Origin: Alphaproteobacteria bacterium
Lineage (GTDB): Bacteria > Pseudomonadota > Alphaproteobacteria > M2410
Assembly: GCA_006226415.1 (NCBI GenBank)
Contig: SBGZ01000085.1
Location: 1 to 64,000 of the forward strand
Length of the DNA stretch: 64,000 nt
Direction: 5' to 3'
Shown here: positions 21,727 through 32,164 of the stretch, piece after piece
How positions within the stretch are numbered: position 1 is the stretch's first letter
Layout of the letters: each line of letters begins with the position of its first letter
Notes under the pieces: generated by a model
Seen by the model: only the letters and a program-made list of their open reading frames with translations
Told to the model about the DNA's origin: nothing
Databases searched by the model: none
Translations under genes and position numbers: made by a program

Positions 21727-23208
21727 ATGAAAAAAATCTTGGCAGCCCTTGGCGCTATTCTGGCGCTCTTGGTGATCGTTGTTCTTGTTCGCACGGCTCA
21801 ATTCACGCCAGATCCCATCGCGGCAGGCGTTTCAGCCCCGACCATCCAGGTGGACGCCGAGACCGCCGCCCGGCACCTTAGCGAGGCGGTTCGATTTCAG
21901 ACCATTTCCCCTCAACCGCCCCAAGGCCGTGATCGGGAGGAATTTGAGGCCTTTATCAATTGGCTGAGCGAGGCCTACCCCCTCGTCCACCAAAACCTCG
22001 TCCTTCAACGCATTAGCGATCAAACCTTGCTCTACAAATGGGTGGGCTCTGACCCGGTGACAAAACCGATCCTCTTGACCGCCCACTACGATGTGGTGCC
22101 GGTGGTGCCTGGAACCGAAGGTGACTGGGCGCACCCGCCCTTTGCCGGCGACATAGTCGATGGTGTCATTTGGGGCCGTGGATCACTGGATGACAAATCC
22201 GCGGTCATCGCCATATTGGAAGGTGCAACGGCGCTTCTCAAAGAAGGATACGCACCTGCGCGGACTGTCTATTTCGCCTTCGGCCATGATGAGGAGATCG
22301 GCGGCAGAGAGGGTGCCCATGGGGTCGCCGAATATTTCATGAGCCACGGCATCGAGGCAGCCTGGTCCCTGGACGAGGGGTCATTTGTGCTGGAAGGCTT
22401 CTTTCCGGGCATCGACACGCCCTTTGCCAGCATCAACATTGCTGAAAAAGGATATGTCACGGTTCAGCTCACCGCCCATGCAGCCGGTGGTCATTCTTCG
22501 GTGCCCCCTAAGGAGACTGCGGTCGGCATTCTCGCGGAAGCCATCCTCAAATTGCAGAACAACCAGCCACCTGCGAAAATGGATGGCCCCGGCGCGGAAA
22601 ATTTCACCACCATGGCCCGGCACATGTCCTTTTCAAAACGGATCCTTTTTGCCAACCAATGGCTCTTTAAGGGCCTCCTCGTAAAGGAAATGACCAAGGA
22701 GCCCTTTACAAACGCTCAGCTGCGCACGACAACCGCACCCACCATGCTTTCGGGATCTATCAAGGAAAACGTCCTGCCGATCGAAGCCATTGGCGTTGTG
22801 AATTTTAGGATCCATCCACGCGATTCCATTGCCAGCGTTGTTGAACACGTCGAAAAGACAGTCAATGATCCGCGCGTCGACGTATCCGTGATCAACAACA
22901 GCACAGAACCGTCTGAAATCTCCAGCGCCGCGGCGGAAGGTTACAAGGCCTTGTCAAGGACGGTATCCAAGATGTTCGGCGAGACCATTGTCGCCCCGGG
23001 CATGACTGTTGCCGGCACAGACTCAAAAAGTTACGCGCTCGTGTCGGAAAACTCCTATCGCTTCAACCCCATGACCGTCACGCCCAAGGATCTGACCGGT
23101 TTCCACGGCACCAATGAAAGTCTGAGCGTCGAAAATCTGCAGAAGGCCTCTGTCTTTTATGCGGAGCTGATTAAAGCGACCGCGAGCAACACCCCATTGG
23201 GAGAGTAA
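21727..23208 (+). CDS. M20 family metallopeptidase (CPS1-like), N-terminal TM anchor
   Basis: LLTAHYDVVPV...WGRGSLDDKSAVIAILE...GHDEEIGGREGA. Confidence 0.92.
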   Translation: MKKILAALGAILALLVIVVLVRTAQFTPDPIAAGVSAPTIQVDAETAARHLSEAVRFQTISPQPPQGRDREEFEAFINWLSEAYPLVHQNLVLQRISDQTLLYKWVGSDPVTKPILLTAHYDVVPVVPGTEGDWAHPPFAGDIVDGVIWGRGSLDDKSAVIAILEGATALLKEGYAPARTVYFAFGHDEEIGGREGAHGVAEYFMSHGIEAAWSLDEGSFVLEGFFPGIDTPFASINIAEKGYVTVQLTAHAAGGHSSVPPKETAVGILAEAILKLQNNQPPAKMDGPGAENFTTMARHMSFSKRILFANQWLFKGLLVKEMTKEPFTNAQLRTTTAPTMLSGSIKENVLPIEAIGVVNFRIHPRDSIASVVEHVEKTVNDPRVDVSVINNSTEPSEISSAAAEGYKALSRTVSKMFGETIVAPGMTVAGTDSKSYALVSENSYRFNPMTVTPKDLTGFHGTNESLSVENLQKASVFYAELIKATASNTPLGE

Positions 23209-23211
23209 GCC

Positions 23212-24330
23212 ATGACGGAACCTTTCAAGATTAAGGCGGCAGACGAGACCCTGACGCGCATTCGAGAACGGGTGGCCGCCTTCCGCTGGCCAAAGACCCC
23301 GGACAATGTCGGCTGGACCCTCGGCGCCAATCCCGACTATGTAAAAGAGCTCTGCGACTATTGGCTGACCACTTACGATTGGCGCAAAGCCGAAGCCCGG
23401 CTCAACGCCCTGCCGAACTTTGTTGCCAAGGTCGATGGCCTCGACATCCATTACATTCACGTCAAAGGCAAAGGCGAAAACCGCACGCCGCTTATCCTCA
23501 CCCATGGCTGGCCCTCAACCATCTGGGAGTTCATTGACGTCATGGAGCGCCTCAGCGAGGGCGGCTGCGATGTTGTCGTGCCATCCCTGCCTGGCTACGC
23601 CTGGTCAAGCATTGGCCCACACCCAATGAGCCCACGCTCGGTTGCCAGGCTTTGGGACAAGCTGATGCACGAAGAGCTCGGCTATGATGCTTATGTAGCG
23701 CAAGGCGGCGACTGGGGCTCGGTGGTCACCGGCTGGCTCGGTTACGAGGGCGCTCATTGCAAGGCCATTCACCTTTCCATGTACCCGCAATGGGCCACCC
23801 CAGGCGACACACCGCAAGGCGAAGCCGAAATCGCCCATGCGCAAAAGGCCCAAATGGCATTTGAAATGGAAGGCGCCTACTTCCGCATTCAGGCCACCAA
23901 ACCGGTCGGCCTTGGCATGGCCCTGGCAGATTCTCCCGTCGGCATGGCAGCCTGGTTTGCTCAGATGTTCCACACCTGGGGCGATGTCAAAAACGACGAC
24001 ATGGACGCCTGTTTCTCCAAGGATGATTTCCTCACCAACTTGATGATCTATCTGGTGACGGAGAGCTTCCCCACTTCAATCTGGATGTATTCAGCGATTT
24101 TCTCCGACCCCGGCGGCGATCCACTGCCAGAGGGCGCGCGCATCACCCGGCCGGTGGGCGTGGCCAACTTTCCTGGCGATCCTGTCTACACATGGCCGCC
24201 CCAATCCCGCATTGAACGCTCTATGAACGTAGCACAGTGGACGGACTATGAGATCGGCGGTCACTTCGCTGCCCTTGAACAACCCACCCTCTTTGCCGAT
24301 GATGTGCTACGATTCGTCAACACCCTCTGA
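23212..24330 (+). CDS. epoxide hydrolase (EHN domain, alpha/beta hydrolase)
   Basis: N-terminal EHN-like region, LTHGWPSTIWEFIDVMERL, AQGGDWGSVVTGWLG nucleophile elbow. Confidence 0.9.
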   Translation: MTEPFKIKAADETLTRIRERVAAFRWPKTPDNVGWTLGANPDYVKELCDYWLTTYDWRKAEARLNALPNFVAKVDGLDIHYIHVKGKGENRTPLILTHGWPSTIWEFIDVMERLSEGGCDVVVPSLPGYAWSSIGPHPMSPRSVARLWDKLMHEELGYDAYVAQGGDWGSVVTGWLGYEGAHCKAIHLSMYPQWATPGDTPQGEAEIAHAQKAQMAFEMEGAYFRIQATKPVGLGMALADSPVGMAAWFAQMFHTWGDVKNDDMDACFSKDDFLTNLMIYLVTESFPTSIWMYSAIFSDPGGDPLPEGARITRPVGVANFPGDPVYTWPPQSRIERSMNVAQWTDYEIGGHFAALEQPTLFADDVLRFVNTL

Positions 24331-24357
24331 TTGAGGGCCAACCCTCGCGGCGACCCC

Positions 24358-26136
24358 ATGACCTTAGATCAAGGCATTGCCTTTGCTACTCTTTTCGTGA
24401 GCCTCGCCCTTTTTGTCTGGGGTCGCTGGCGCTACGATATTGTCGCCATCATTGCCCTCATAATCGTCGCCTTGGCAGGTCTGGTGGAGCGCGATCAGAT
24501 TCTCGCCGGTTTCGGCCATCCGGCCGTCATTACAGTCGCTGCCGTTTTGGTTATCTCCCATGCGCTGCGCCGCGCGGGCGTGGTCGACATCGTCGCACGC
24601 ATCCTCGCCCCTTTCACCAAAAACACCTTCACGCACATTGTGGGCCTCTCGGGCATTGCGGCCATCTGTTCTGCTTTCATGAACAATGTGGGCGCCATTG
24701 CCATCATGCTGCCAGTTGCACTGGCGAGCTGCGCCGAGCGCGAACGCTCCCCGGCCATTGTTCTCATGCCACTTGCCTTCGGCTCCATTCTGGGCGGCCT
24801 CATGACCATGATCGGCACGCCCCCCAACATCATCATCGCCACCTACCGTGCCAGCATCACCGGTGAGCCCTTCGGCATGTTTGATTTCTCACCGGTGGGC
24901 ATTCCCATTGCCTTGGCCGGTCTTGTTTTTGTCGCTCTCATTGGCTGGCGCCTCATTCCCACAGAGCGCATCGGCAAAAAGAGTACCGAAGAGCTTTTTC
25001 ACATCCAGGACTACATCACAGAGGTCCAGATCGCGCCCGAAAGCCCCCTGATTGGCCTCACATTGCTGGAAGCCGAAGCCAAGACCGGCGAGGATGTCAT
25101 GATCACGGGCCTTGCACGTGGCGATGGAAAAATGCGCCATCCGGCCCCCTGGCAGGTCCTGCGTGGAGGTGATTATCTCTTGATCCGGGCCGAGCCCACG
25201 GATCTCAAGCCTGCCATGGACGACAACAAGCTGGAGCTGGTCGCCACAGAAAGCGGCGGCGCCCCCCATGGCGCGCCGGAAAACACACGCATTCTCGAAG
25301 CTGTCGTCACCCCCGGGTCGCGCCTTGAAGGACGCTCACCGCATTTTCTGCGCTGGCGATCCGGTTATGCGCTCGATCTTCTGGGGATCGCCCGCGAAGG
25401 TGAACCCATCCGCATGCGGATCAAGCGTGCTCAGATCAAAGCCGGTGACATTCTGCTGTTACAGGCCGCCGAAAGCTCTGGAGGTGAAATCCTGTCCGAC
25501 CTCGGCCTTTTGCCTCTGCCCGAACGCGGCCTGGCACTCGGGAAACCGCGCCGTATCTTGCTGCCGATCCTCATCTTCGGCTGTGCCATCATCATGTCAG
25601 CCTTTGGCATCTTACCCATTGCTGTGGCTTTTTTGGCGGCCATCATCGCTTTTGTTTTGCTGGACATTCTGCCGCTGCGCGAACTCTACACCAACATCGA
25701 CTGGCCGATCATTGTGCTCCTGGGGGCCATGATCCCGGTCGGCCAGGCGCTGGAAGAGACCGGCGCCACCGGCCTCATCGCCTCCACATTGCTCGGCTTT
25801 ACCGGCGCCCTGCCGGCCTGGGCGATCCTCGCCCTCGTTATGATCATCACCATGACCCTGTCTGATCTCATCAACAATGCGGCCACCGCCCTTGTCATGG
25901 CGCCCATCGCGGTCGCCATTGCGCAAGGCCTCGGGGTGTCCATTGATCCTTTCCTGATGGCCGTGGCCATCGCCGCCTCTTGCGCCTTCCTCACCCCCAT
26001 CGGCCACCAATCCAACACATTGGTCATGGGACCCGGCGGTTATCACTTCGGCGACTATTGGCGCATGGGCCTTCCCCTGGAACTCCTGATCCTGGTGATC
26101 TCCATCCCGCTCATCCTGATCGTGTTCCCGCTTTAA
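24358..26136 (+). CDS. SLC13 family permease with TrkA-C (RCK_C) domains
   Basis: FMNNVGAIAIMLPVAL, MIGTPPNIII, two TrkA-C-like segments (TEVQIAPESPLIGLTLLEAE; LEAVVTPGSRLEGRSP), C-terminal SDLINNAATALVMAPIA. Start at internal Met of ORF 24331. Confidence 0.9.
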   Translation: MTLDQGIAFATLFVSLALFVWGRWRYDIVAIIALIIVALAGLVERDQILAGFGHPAVITVAAVLVISHALRRAGVVDIVARILAPFTKNTFTHIVGLSGIAAICSAFMNNVGAIAIMLPVALASCAERERSPAIVLMPLAFGSILGGLMTMIGTPPNIIIATYRASITGEPFGMFDFSPVGIPIALAGLVFVALIGWRLIPTERIGKKSTEELFHIQDYITEVQIAPESPLIGLTLLEAEAKTGEDVMITGLARGDGKMRHPAPWQVLRGGDYLLIRAEPTDLKPAMDDNKLELVATESGGAPHGAPENTRILEAVVTPGSRLEGRSPHFLRWRSGYALDLLGIAREGEPIRMRIKRAQIKAGDILLLQAAESSGGEILSDLGLLPLPERGLALGKPRRILLPILIFGCAIIMSAFGILPIAVAFLAAIIAFVLLDILPLRELYTNIDWPIIVLLGAMIPVGQALEETGATGLIASTLLGFTGALPAWAILALVMIITMTLSDLINNAATALVMAPIAVAIAQGLGVSIDPFLMAVAIAASCAFLTPIGHQSNTLVMGPGGYHFGDYWRMGLPLELLILVISIPLILIVFPL

Positions 26137-26241
26137 ACAGTGCGCCGATCCTCGCCCCGGATGTCGATGGCGTTATCATGGACGGCTGCGGGCATTTCAT
26201 GCGCCGTCATGCGATGCGGCTATAGCCCAGTTCAAAGCCCT

Positions 26242-27444
26242 TTAGAAATAATCCAGCGTTGGAAAGTCGCTTCTGCCATCAAGGCAATCCGCCAGATACA
26301 CCATCAGCCCCGCGTCGCCAGTCCACAGCCCATAGCGATCATCGTCCTGATAGGCCTCGCCCATCGACTGCCATTGCTGGATCGCGGCCATGGCAAAGGC
26401 GCGGGCACGCGTCAGCCACACCTCGTCGCCGGTCGCTTTATAGAGCTTCAAAAAGGCATAGCCATTGCCCGGCGTGCCGTGGCAGAGCGAGGGATATTTG
26501 GTGAGCGGCCCGGCTTTCCAGATAAGCTCGCCCGCGCCCACGAGCGCCGCGTCGAATTCCGCCGAACCCGTGCCGTAAAGCGAAATCAGGTTGATGACAA
26601 AGCCCGGCGCGCCGTGACACCACTGCACCAGCATGTTGCCGCCTCCCACACTGGACGGACCAATGACCGGCGGCCAGTTGACGAGGTCCCCTTCCCGCTG
26701 CGCCGTCGCCAAGACAAAGGTAAGGATCATCTCTCGCCACGCGCCGAACGCCGCCTCGCTGAATTGCGCCCGCATGTTAAGCACGGCCACCACATTGCCG
26801 GCAAAGCCGTGACCCGCGCCGGTCAGCAGAGATGTCTTGCCATAGAGATCGATGTTCCACATCCGGCACTGGCAGGTCTCTTCCCATGTCAGCTGCTGCC
26901 ACAGATGGTCAGCGCCAAGCCGCACCTCCTCGGCGAACCGATCATCCCCGGTCATGTTAAAAGCATGCGCCGCCGCTTGCATGGAGGCCGGCGCGCCCCA
27001 CAAGAACTCCAACCAGGGATGACCCCGGTTGGCGGTGATCAGCGTCAGCAGCCTTTCCCAGTCAACCTCGCCGGTCAGCTTCGCCTTGGCCAAGAGAGCA
27101 CCAGGTGAGGTCATCAAAAAGGAATGAGCCATAGGAACCTTAAAAGGCGCGAAAACATTCTGCTCCAGCCCCTCAGCGGCAGCCGGATCGTCTAGCTCTG
27201 GCATGTGCAAGGTCAGGTCATCAGCGAGATGTCCGCGTGATTGCAACTCTCGCACCGCCCAGAGAATACCGCCCGCGCCCAAATAGATGGAGGAACGAAC
27301 AAAGGAGGGCGCTAGCCAGAAGCCATCAACCTGCTGCGCGCCTTGAAGACCGCGCCCAATGTCGCTGATCACCGCCCGCACGACGTCTGCGTCCCAAGGC
27401 CCGGTTTCGAGCCAGTGGTGACGGTCGTCTTCAAAAAGGGTCAT
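26242..27444 (-). CDS. LanC-like (lanthionine synthetase C-like) protein
   Basis: GAGHGFAGNV, MLVQWCHGAPGFV and YPSLCHGTPGNGYAFLKLY match the LanC Zn-ligand/active-site motifs. Confidence 0.88.
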   Translation of the reverse strand: MTLFEDDRHHWLETGPWDADVVRAVISDIGRGLQGAQQVDGFWLAPSFVRSSIYLGAGGILWAVRELQSRGHLADDLTLHMPELDDPAAAEGLEQNVFAPFKVPMAHSFLMTSPGALLAKAKLTGEVDWERLLTLITANRGHPWLEFLWGAPASMQAAAHAFNMTGDDRFAEEVRLGADHLWQQLTWEETCQCRMWNIDLYGKTSLLTGAGHGFAGNVVAVLNMRAQFSEAAFGAWREMILTFVLATAQREGDLVNWPPVIGPSSVGGGNMLVQWCHGAPGFVINLISLYGTGSAEFDAALVGAGELIWKAGPLTKYPSLCHGTPGNGYAFLKLYKATGDEVWLTRARAFAMAAIQQWQSMGEAYQDDDRYGLWTGDAGLMVYLADCLDGRSDFPTLDYF

Positions 27445-27483
27445 TGGAGACCTGCGCTTTGTGGGGGCTGTCGGGAGCGGCCT

Positions 27484-28476
27484 CTAAGCCAGGCCTTCCC
27501 GGCCCATGGCCAGAAACTTGTGACGGCGCAGCTCTTTCAGCGCCGAAGGGCCCATGCCGGAAAACTCTTTCAAGGACTTTTCAATAGCAATGCCCGTGTC
27601 GAGAATGGTCTTTAAGGGGTCGCGGTGCGCGCCGCCGATCGGCTCCGTGATGATTTCATCAATCACCTTGATCTCCAGGAGATCTTGCGCGGTAATCTTC
27701 ATGGCAGTGGCCGCATCCTGCGCCTTGGTGGCTTCGCGCCACAGGATCGATGAACACGCCTCCGGCGAAATCACCGAATAGACCGAATGCTCCAGCATCA
27801 TCACATGATTGGCGGTCGCCAGCGCCACAGCGCCGCCCGAGCCCCCTTCACCGATCACGACAGAGACTAGCGGCACACCGACCTTGAGGCAGGCTTCCGT
27901 GGAGCGGGCAATGGCTTCCGCCTGGCCACGCTCTTCCGCGCCGATGCCCGGATAGGCGCCCGAGGTGTCCACCAGCGTAATGATCGGCAGATTGAAACGG
28001 TCCGCCATATCCATCAGACGGATCGCCTTGCGATACCCCTCTGGCCGCGCCATGCCGAAATTGTGCCGCATGCGGCTTTGGGTGTCGGAACCTTTTTCCT
28101 GACCGATGACGACGACTGAGCGGCCCTTAAAGCGGCCCAGTCCGCCAATGATCGCCTCGTCATTGGCAAAATTGCGGTCGCCCGCGAGCGGCGTGAAATC
28201 TTCGATAAGCTGCGCCACAAAGTCAGAAAAATGCGGCCGCGCCGGGTGACGGGCCACTTGCACTTTTTGCCAACGGCTGAGTTTGGCATAAAGGTCGGTC
28301 AGCTCTTTGCCGGCTTTCAGCTCCAGACGGGCAATCTCGCCGGAAACATCCACCGTTGTGTCCCCGCCAGCCACCTGCCGCAGCTCTTCAATTTTGCCTT
28401 CGATCTCAGCGATCGGCTTTTCAAAATCCAGATATGTTCGCATGGGCTGCGCCGGCGCGTTATACGGCGGTTTCAT
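27484..28476 (-). CDS. accA: acetyl-CoA carboxylase carboxyltransferase subunit alpha
   Basis: [66 protein letters not shown]. Confidence 0.97.
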   Translation of the reverse strand: MKPPYNAPAQPMRTYLDFEKPIAEIEGKIEELRQVAGGDTTVDVSGEIARLELKAGKELTDLYAKLSRWQKVQVARHPARPHFSDFVAQLIEDFTPLAGDRNFANDEAIIGGLGRFKGRSVVVIGQEKGSDTQSRMRHNFGMARPEGYRKAIRLMDMADRFNLPIITLVDTSGAYPGIGAEERGQAEAIARSTEACLKVGVPLVSVVIGEGGSGGAVALATANHVMMLEHSVYSVISPEACSSILWREATKAQDAATAMKITAQDLLEIKVIDEIITEPIGGAHRDPLKTILDTGIAIEKSLKEFSGMGPSALKELRRHKFLAMGREGLA

Positions 28477-28717
28477 GTATAAAAACCCTCACCAAATTTT
28501 CAGGGCGCAATCTCCAGATTTCAAAACGAAAGTCAACCGAAGAAAATCCGCAGGTCGCCGGTCTTATGTGCCGACCCCATCACCCTTATTCGCCATTTGA
28601 CAAAATGGCATACTCACAGGCCTTTCAGCATGACCGCATTTAACATTGAAATCAAGGAGAAAGGGTCCGTGAACACCTCAGAAACCCGCAGAAAACCTTA
28701 AGTTTTTGTAAGAAACC

Positions 28718-29752
28718 CTAGTCCTTGCTGGCGATTTCAGCGGCCGCGAGCTCGGCCTCCAACTTGTCCCGGGCGGGGCTTAAAGGGTGAAACTCCGTCA
28801 CCATTTCCTTCAAGCGCTCTTCCAGCACATGGGTATAGATCTGTGTTGTGGAGATATCCGCATGGCCCAGCATTTTCTGAACCGAGCGCAGATCCGCGCC
28901 ATTGGCGAGCAAATGGCTGGCAAAAGCGTGACGCAGAGTATGCGGAGAAATCTTATTGGCTGGAATATCGGCTTCCTTGGCAAGCTCTTTGAGGAGCTGA
29001 CCAAACCGCTGGCGGGTCAGATGTCCTTCCCGGCCCCGCGACGGGAACAGGAACCGCGCAGTTTCAAAGGGCTCAACCCCTTCGCGGTTAAACCGCGGCA
29101 CGAAGCGCGGACGCACTTGCAGATACATGGAGATCGCCCGGGAGGCCGCCTCATTAAGCGGCACAACGCGTTCACGCCCGCCCTTGCCGGTAATATAGAG
29201 TACCGGATCTTCAATCCGGGTGGCGGCAATCGCGGCCGATTGCGGCAACTCAACGAGCTCGGACACCCGAAGACCTGTCGCATAAAGAATTTCCATCAGG
29301 CAATAAAGGCGCACTCCTTCCGGATCGCGGCCGTCCTGAGAGCGCTTCCAGGCCGTCTCAAGGAGGCCATCAACTTCACGCTCTGAAAGGATCTTGGGCA
29401 AGGGACGCGCGCGCTGCGGGCTGTCAATCACCGAGCAGGGATCGTCCGCGCGGACGCCTTCCGCATAGAGAAACTTGTGATACTGCCGAAGCGCCGACAA
29501 ACGCCGGGCGGCGGTCGAGGCCGCGAGCCCCGCCACTTCCAGCTTGCGCAGATAGCTGCGCACTGCGTCGGAGTCCGCATTTGCCGCCGTGAGCCCCAGC
29601 TCCGCTGCGTAAACAGCAAAGTCCGTCAGGTCACGGGCATAGCTTTCAAGGGTGTTCTGGGCAGCGCCCCGCTCGGCGGAGAGCATCTCAAGAAAGGCCT
29701 CCACATGGTGAAAACCGTCCATTTGCTTATGTGCTTGATCGAGTAGGGCCAT
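28718..29752 (-). CDS. xerD: site-specific tyrosine recombinase XerD
   Basis: Tyr-recombinase R-H-R-Y: YATGLRVSELVEL, SPHTLRHAFASHLLANGADLRSVQKMLGHADISTTQIYTHV. Confidence 0.93.
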   Translation of the reverse strand: MALLDQAHKQMDGFHHVEAFLEMLSAERGAAQNTLESYARDLTDFAVYAAELGLTAANADSDAVRSYLRKLEVAGLAASTAARRLSALRQYHKFLYAEGVRADDPCSVIDSPQRARPLPKILSEREVDGLLETAWKRSQDGRDPEGVRLYCLMEILYATGLRVSELVELPQSAAIAATRIEDPVLYITGKGGRERVVPLNEAASRAISMYLQVRPRFVPRFNREGVEPFETARFLFPSRGREGHLTRQRFGQLLKELAKEADIPANKISPHTLRHAFASHLLANGADLRSVQKMLGHADISTTQIYTHVLEERLKEMVTEFHPLSPARDKLEAELAAAEIASKD

Positions 29753-29821
29753 GTAAACCTTATCGATCGTTTACCGTTAAAAAAGGGTTAATAGTTAAGG
29801 GCTTGTCTTAAGAATTTTCAT

Positions 29822-29855
29822 AAAAAAGGAACGGGAGCCGTCGCTTGACGGCGTT
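29822..29855 (-). terminator. rho-independent terminator of the 29875..31752 gene
   Basis: Minus strand: GCCGTC-AAGC-GACGGC stem followed by tcccgttccTTTTTTat, between the hypothetical gene stop and xerD. Confidence 0.5.
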
Positions 29856-29874
29856 CATTTTCTAGGGCGAGAGG

Positions 29875-31752
29875 TTAAGAAGCCCGGGCGATCAGGGACT
29901 CAATGGCAATCGCCTGCGCTTCGGTAAAAAGACCGACACGGGCAAGCGCCGCCACCACTTTCTCAACCACCGCGGTTGGCGCGCCCTGCGGACCTTCCGG
30001 CCCCAGCGCGACCAAAGAGAACATAACCGTTTCGCCAAGACGCCCGGCCCGCGAGGCCGCCTCAAGCCCTGAAAGCACACCGCTGGGCGGCATCTGTCCT
30101 TCAACCTCCAGCGGCCGGGAGATAATCAACTGACGGGCCTCCATGGGCACCATCACCCCCAGAATTTCCATCAGTCGCATTTCATGAACCGCCAGGGCAA
30201 AACTGGCGTCTTCCTTGGCACCGAGAAGACGCGCGACCGGATCCCAGTTCATCAGCGTATCCTGGCGCGGCAGATTTCGGATCTGTCGGCAGGTATCAAA
30301 AGTTTGCAGACGCTGCGATCTCTCGCCGCCACTTGCAACAACTTGCATCTCCTGCGCCAAAGCCAATTCCAACCAGGCCTCTCCCTGCGCATAATGGTTG
30401 ATGGCATAAAGTGCCGGCACAAAATCCCCCGCATAGGGCGCAAATGCCGGATCGGCTTCAAGCTCACCGATCATGGGGCCATAAATGTCCATGGCAACTT
30501 GATAGGTTCCGGACAAGCGTCCAACATCCAAAGCTTTCTTGATCTGGCTCGCCCGGGCCTGGAGCGCCTCCTGCGCTTCTACATATTGATAGAGCGCCGC
30601 CCGCGCCTCGGGAGAAGGGTTTTCATAGACTTTCTCAACCAGACCCATCATTTCCGACTGCAAAAAAGGCACATTGTGGTAAAGGATTGCCAGTTTGCGC
30701 GGCTCCAGCGCACCGCCACGCGCCGCAGTTTCGGCCACCGGCAATCGCGCAGCCATCAGATCGGCCGCCGCCCCGCCCGCCATACCGGTTTTGGCGATTT
30801 CCAATTGAACCGGCAAGGATGCGGCGCCCATGGCTGTTGTCGGTAAACCGGCCTCCGCCAGACGCAACAGCGCGAGGGTCAACTCATCCGCCTCGCCAAA
30901 ATCGTCGATCTCCACGGGCAAATGATCGAGCGCCGACAAAAGCAGACTGAAAAAGACCGGATCTTCATAGCCATCTTCGCGCAAAAGATTGGCCGACAGA
31001 CGCGCCGAGGCCTGATCGCCAGCCACTGCATAACAATAGGCCCGGATCTTGAGCCACAGATTGTCATCTGAAAGGCCGCGGGCGCGGGCGGCCTGCCCGC
31101 AAGCACTCTGCACATCGCCGCCAAGCAGGGAAACTTTTGCGGCAACCAGCAAAACATCAGGATCGCCGCCAGGGGTCAGATCCTGTTGCGTCAGACTTTC
31201 CGCGGCCTCAATAAACCCCGCCTTGTAAAGCCCCTCCAACCGCAGCCCCAAAAGCGATGCGCCATCGGCTTCACCGGCAGGTGCCAATGACTTGGAAGCA
31301 TAAAGGCGATAGGCCATGTCACGCATCGTCTTTGACGACAAGCGACCTGGAATTTGCGGCAAATAGGCGGTAACCGTCTTGCGATTCGACCCGGACCACA
31401 TATCAGACGGAAATCCGCCGCCCGCTTCGTCGATGAGCCCCAAAACCACCGAATCCAGAGAATCGAGCGTGCCGACATCGACAGCGTTTTCAGCCCCCGG
31501 GGCCGCGCGCAGCGATTCCAGCCCGCTTTCTCTTTTGTCTTCCTTGGGCGCCACAAAGCCGCCGCCAATCAGGCCGATAGGCGCGCCGGTGGCCTCATCA
31601 GACCCCTCGCCCTCATCATCAGCCGACCCGGCACGCACCACGGGCGGCGCAGCCCCCTTACTGCTGGCATCCACGCCGCGAGCAGGCCCGCTCAAGGTCA
31701 GCACAAGAGCGAGAACCGAAAAATTTGAAAGCTTACTGAGAGAACCTGTCAT
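29875..31752 (-). CDS. large exported hypothetical protein (625 aa)
   Basis: Signal-like N-terminus (MTGSLSKLSNFSVLALVLTLSGPARGVDA), long coherent helical Ala/Leu-rich ORF with TPR-like composition; family not confidently recognised. Confidence 0.8.
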   Translation of the reverse strand: MTGSLSKLSNFSVLALVLTLSGPARGVDASSKGAAPPVVRAGSADDEGEGSDEATGAPIGLIGGGFVAPKEDKRESGLESLRAAPGAENAVDVGTLDSLDSVVLGLIDEAGGGFPSDMWSGSNRKTVTAYLPQIPGRLSSKTMRDMAYRLYASKSLAPAGEADGASLLGLRLEGLYKAGFIEAAESLTQQDLTPGGDPDVLLVAAKVSLLGGDVQSACGQAARARGLSDDNLWLKIRAYCYAVAGDQASARLSANLLREDGYEDPVFFSLLLSALDHLPVEIDDFGEADELTLALLRLAEAGLPTTAMGAASLPVQLEIAKTGMAGGAAADLMAARLPVAETAARGGALEPRKLAILYHNVPFLQSEMMGLVEKVYENPSPEARAALYQYVEAQEALQARASQIKKALDVGRLSGTYQVAMDIYGPMIGELEADPAFAPYAGDFVPALYAINHYAQGEAWLELALAQEMQVVASGGERSQRLQTFDTCRQIRNLPRQDTLMNWDPVARLLGAKEDASFALAVHEMRLMEILGVMVPMEARQLIISRPLEVEGQMPPSGVLSGLEAASRAGRLGETVMFSLVALGPEGPQGAPTAVVEKVVAALARVGLFTEAQAIAIESLIARAS

Positions 31753-31864
31753 TGGAAATTACCTGCTCCACCTCAGTTTGCGGCGTTGGCAGGGTATAGG
31801 CATAGACAACGAGCCCGGCGAAAACCAAAAAGAGAATTCCGGCAACAATCAAAAATAGACGCAT
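31733..31864 (-). CDS. small single-TM protein (43 aa)
   Basis: Reverse translation: MRLFLIVAGILFLVFAGLVVYAYTLPTPQTEVEQVISNDRFSQ*; overlaps the start of the downstream 625-aa gene by 20 nt (translational-coupling arrangement). Below ORF-track cutoff. Confidence 0.65.
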   Translation of the reverse strand: MRLFLIVAGILFLVFAGLVVYAYTLPTPQTEVEQVISNDRFSQ

Positions 31865-32164
31865 GTTTTTCTGTTCGACTTAGGTTGTTCAAATCTCTGT
31901 AAAGCCGCCCCCGGCTTTCCCCGCCTTGCCCCGTTCACAGTTAAGGGCATAGCACACTTGCCCTGCCGAGCCCAAGGGTCTGGCACTATTCGGCTCATAT
32001 TTCCGCCAAATCGTGCCCGAAAAGCCCCGATTGAGCGGTCTTGATGCTTCTCTTGCCATAGATTTATGGCGAAATCTGGTGTAAATCCAAGACTTGAAGT
32101 GGCACAGAGCCCCCATGACAGGACAAATGCTCGGCCCTAGGACAATAAGGAAAACTCCGGAGCC

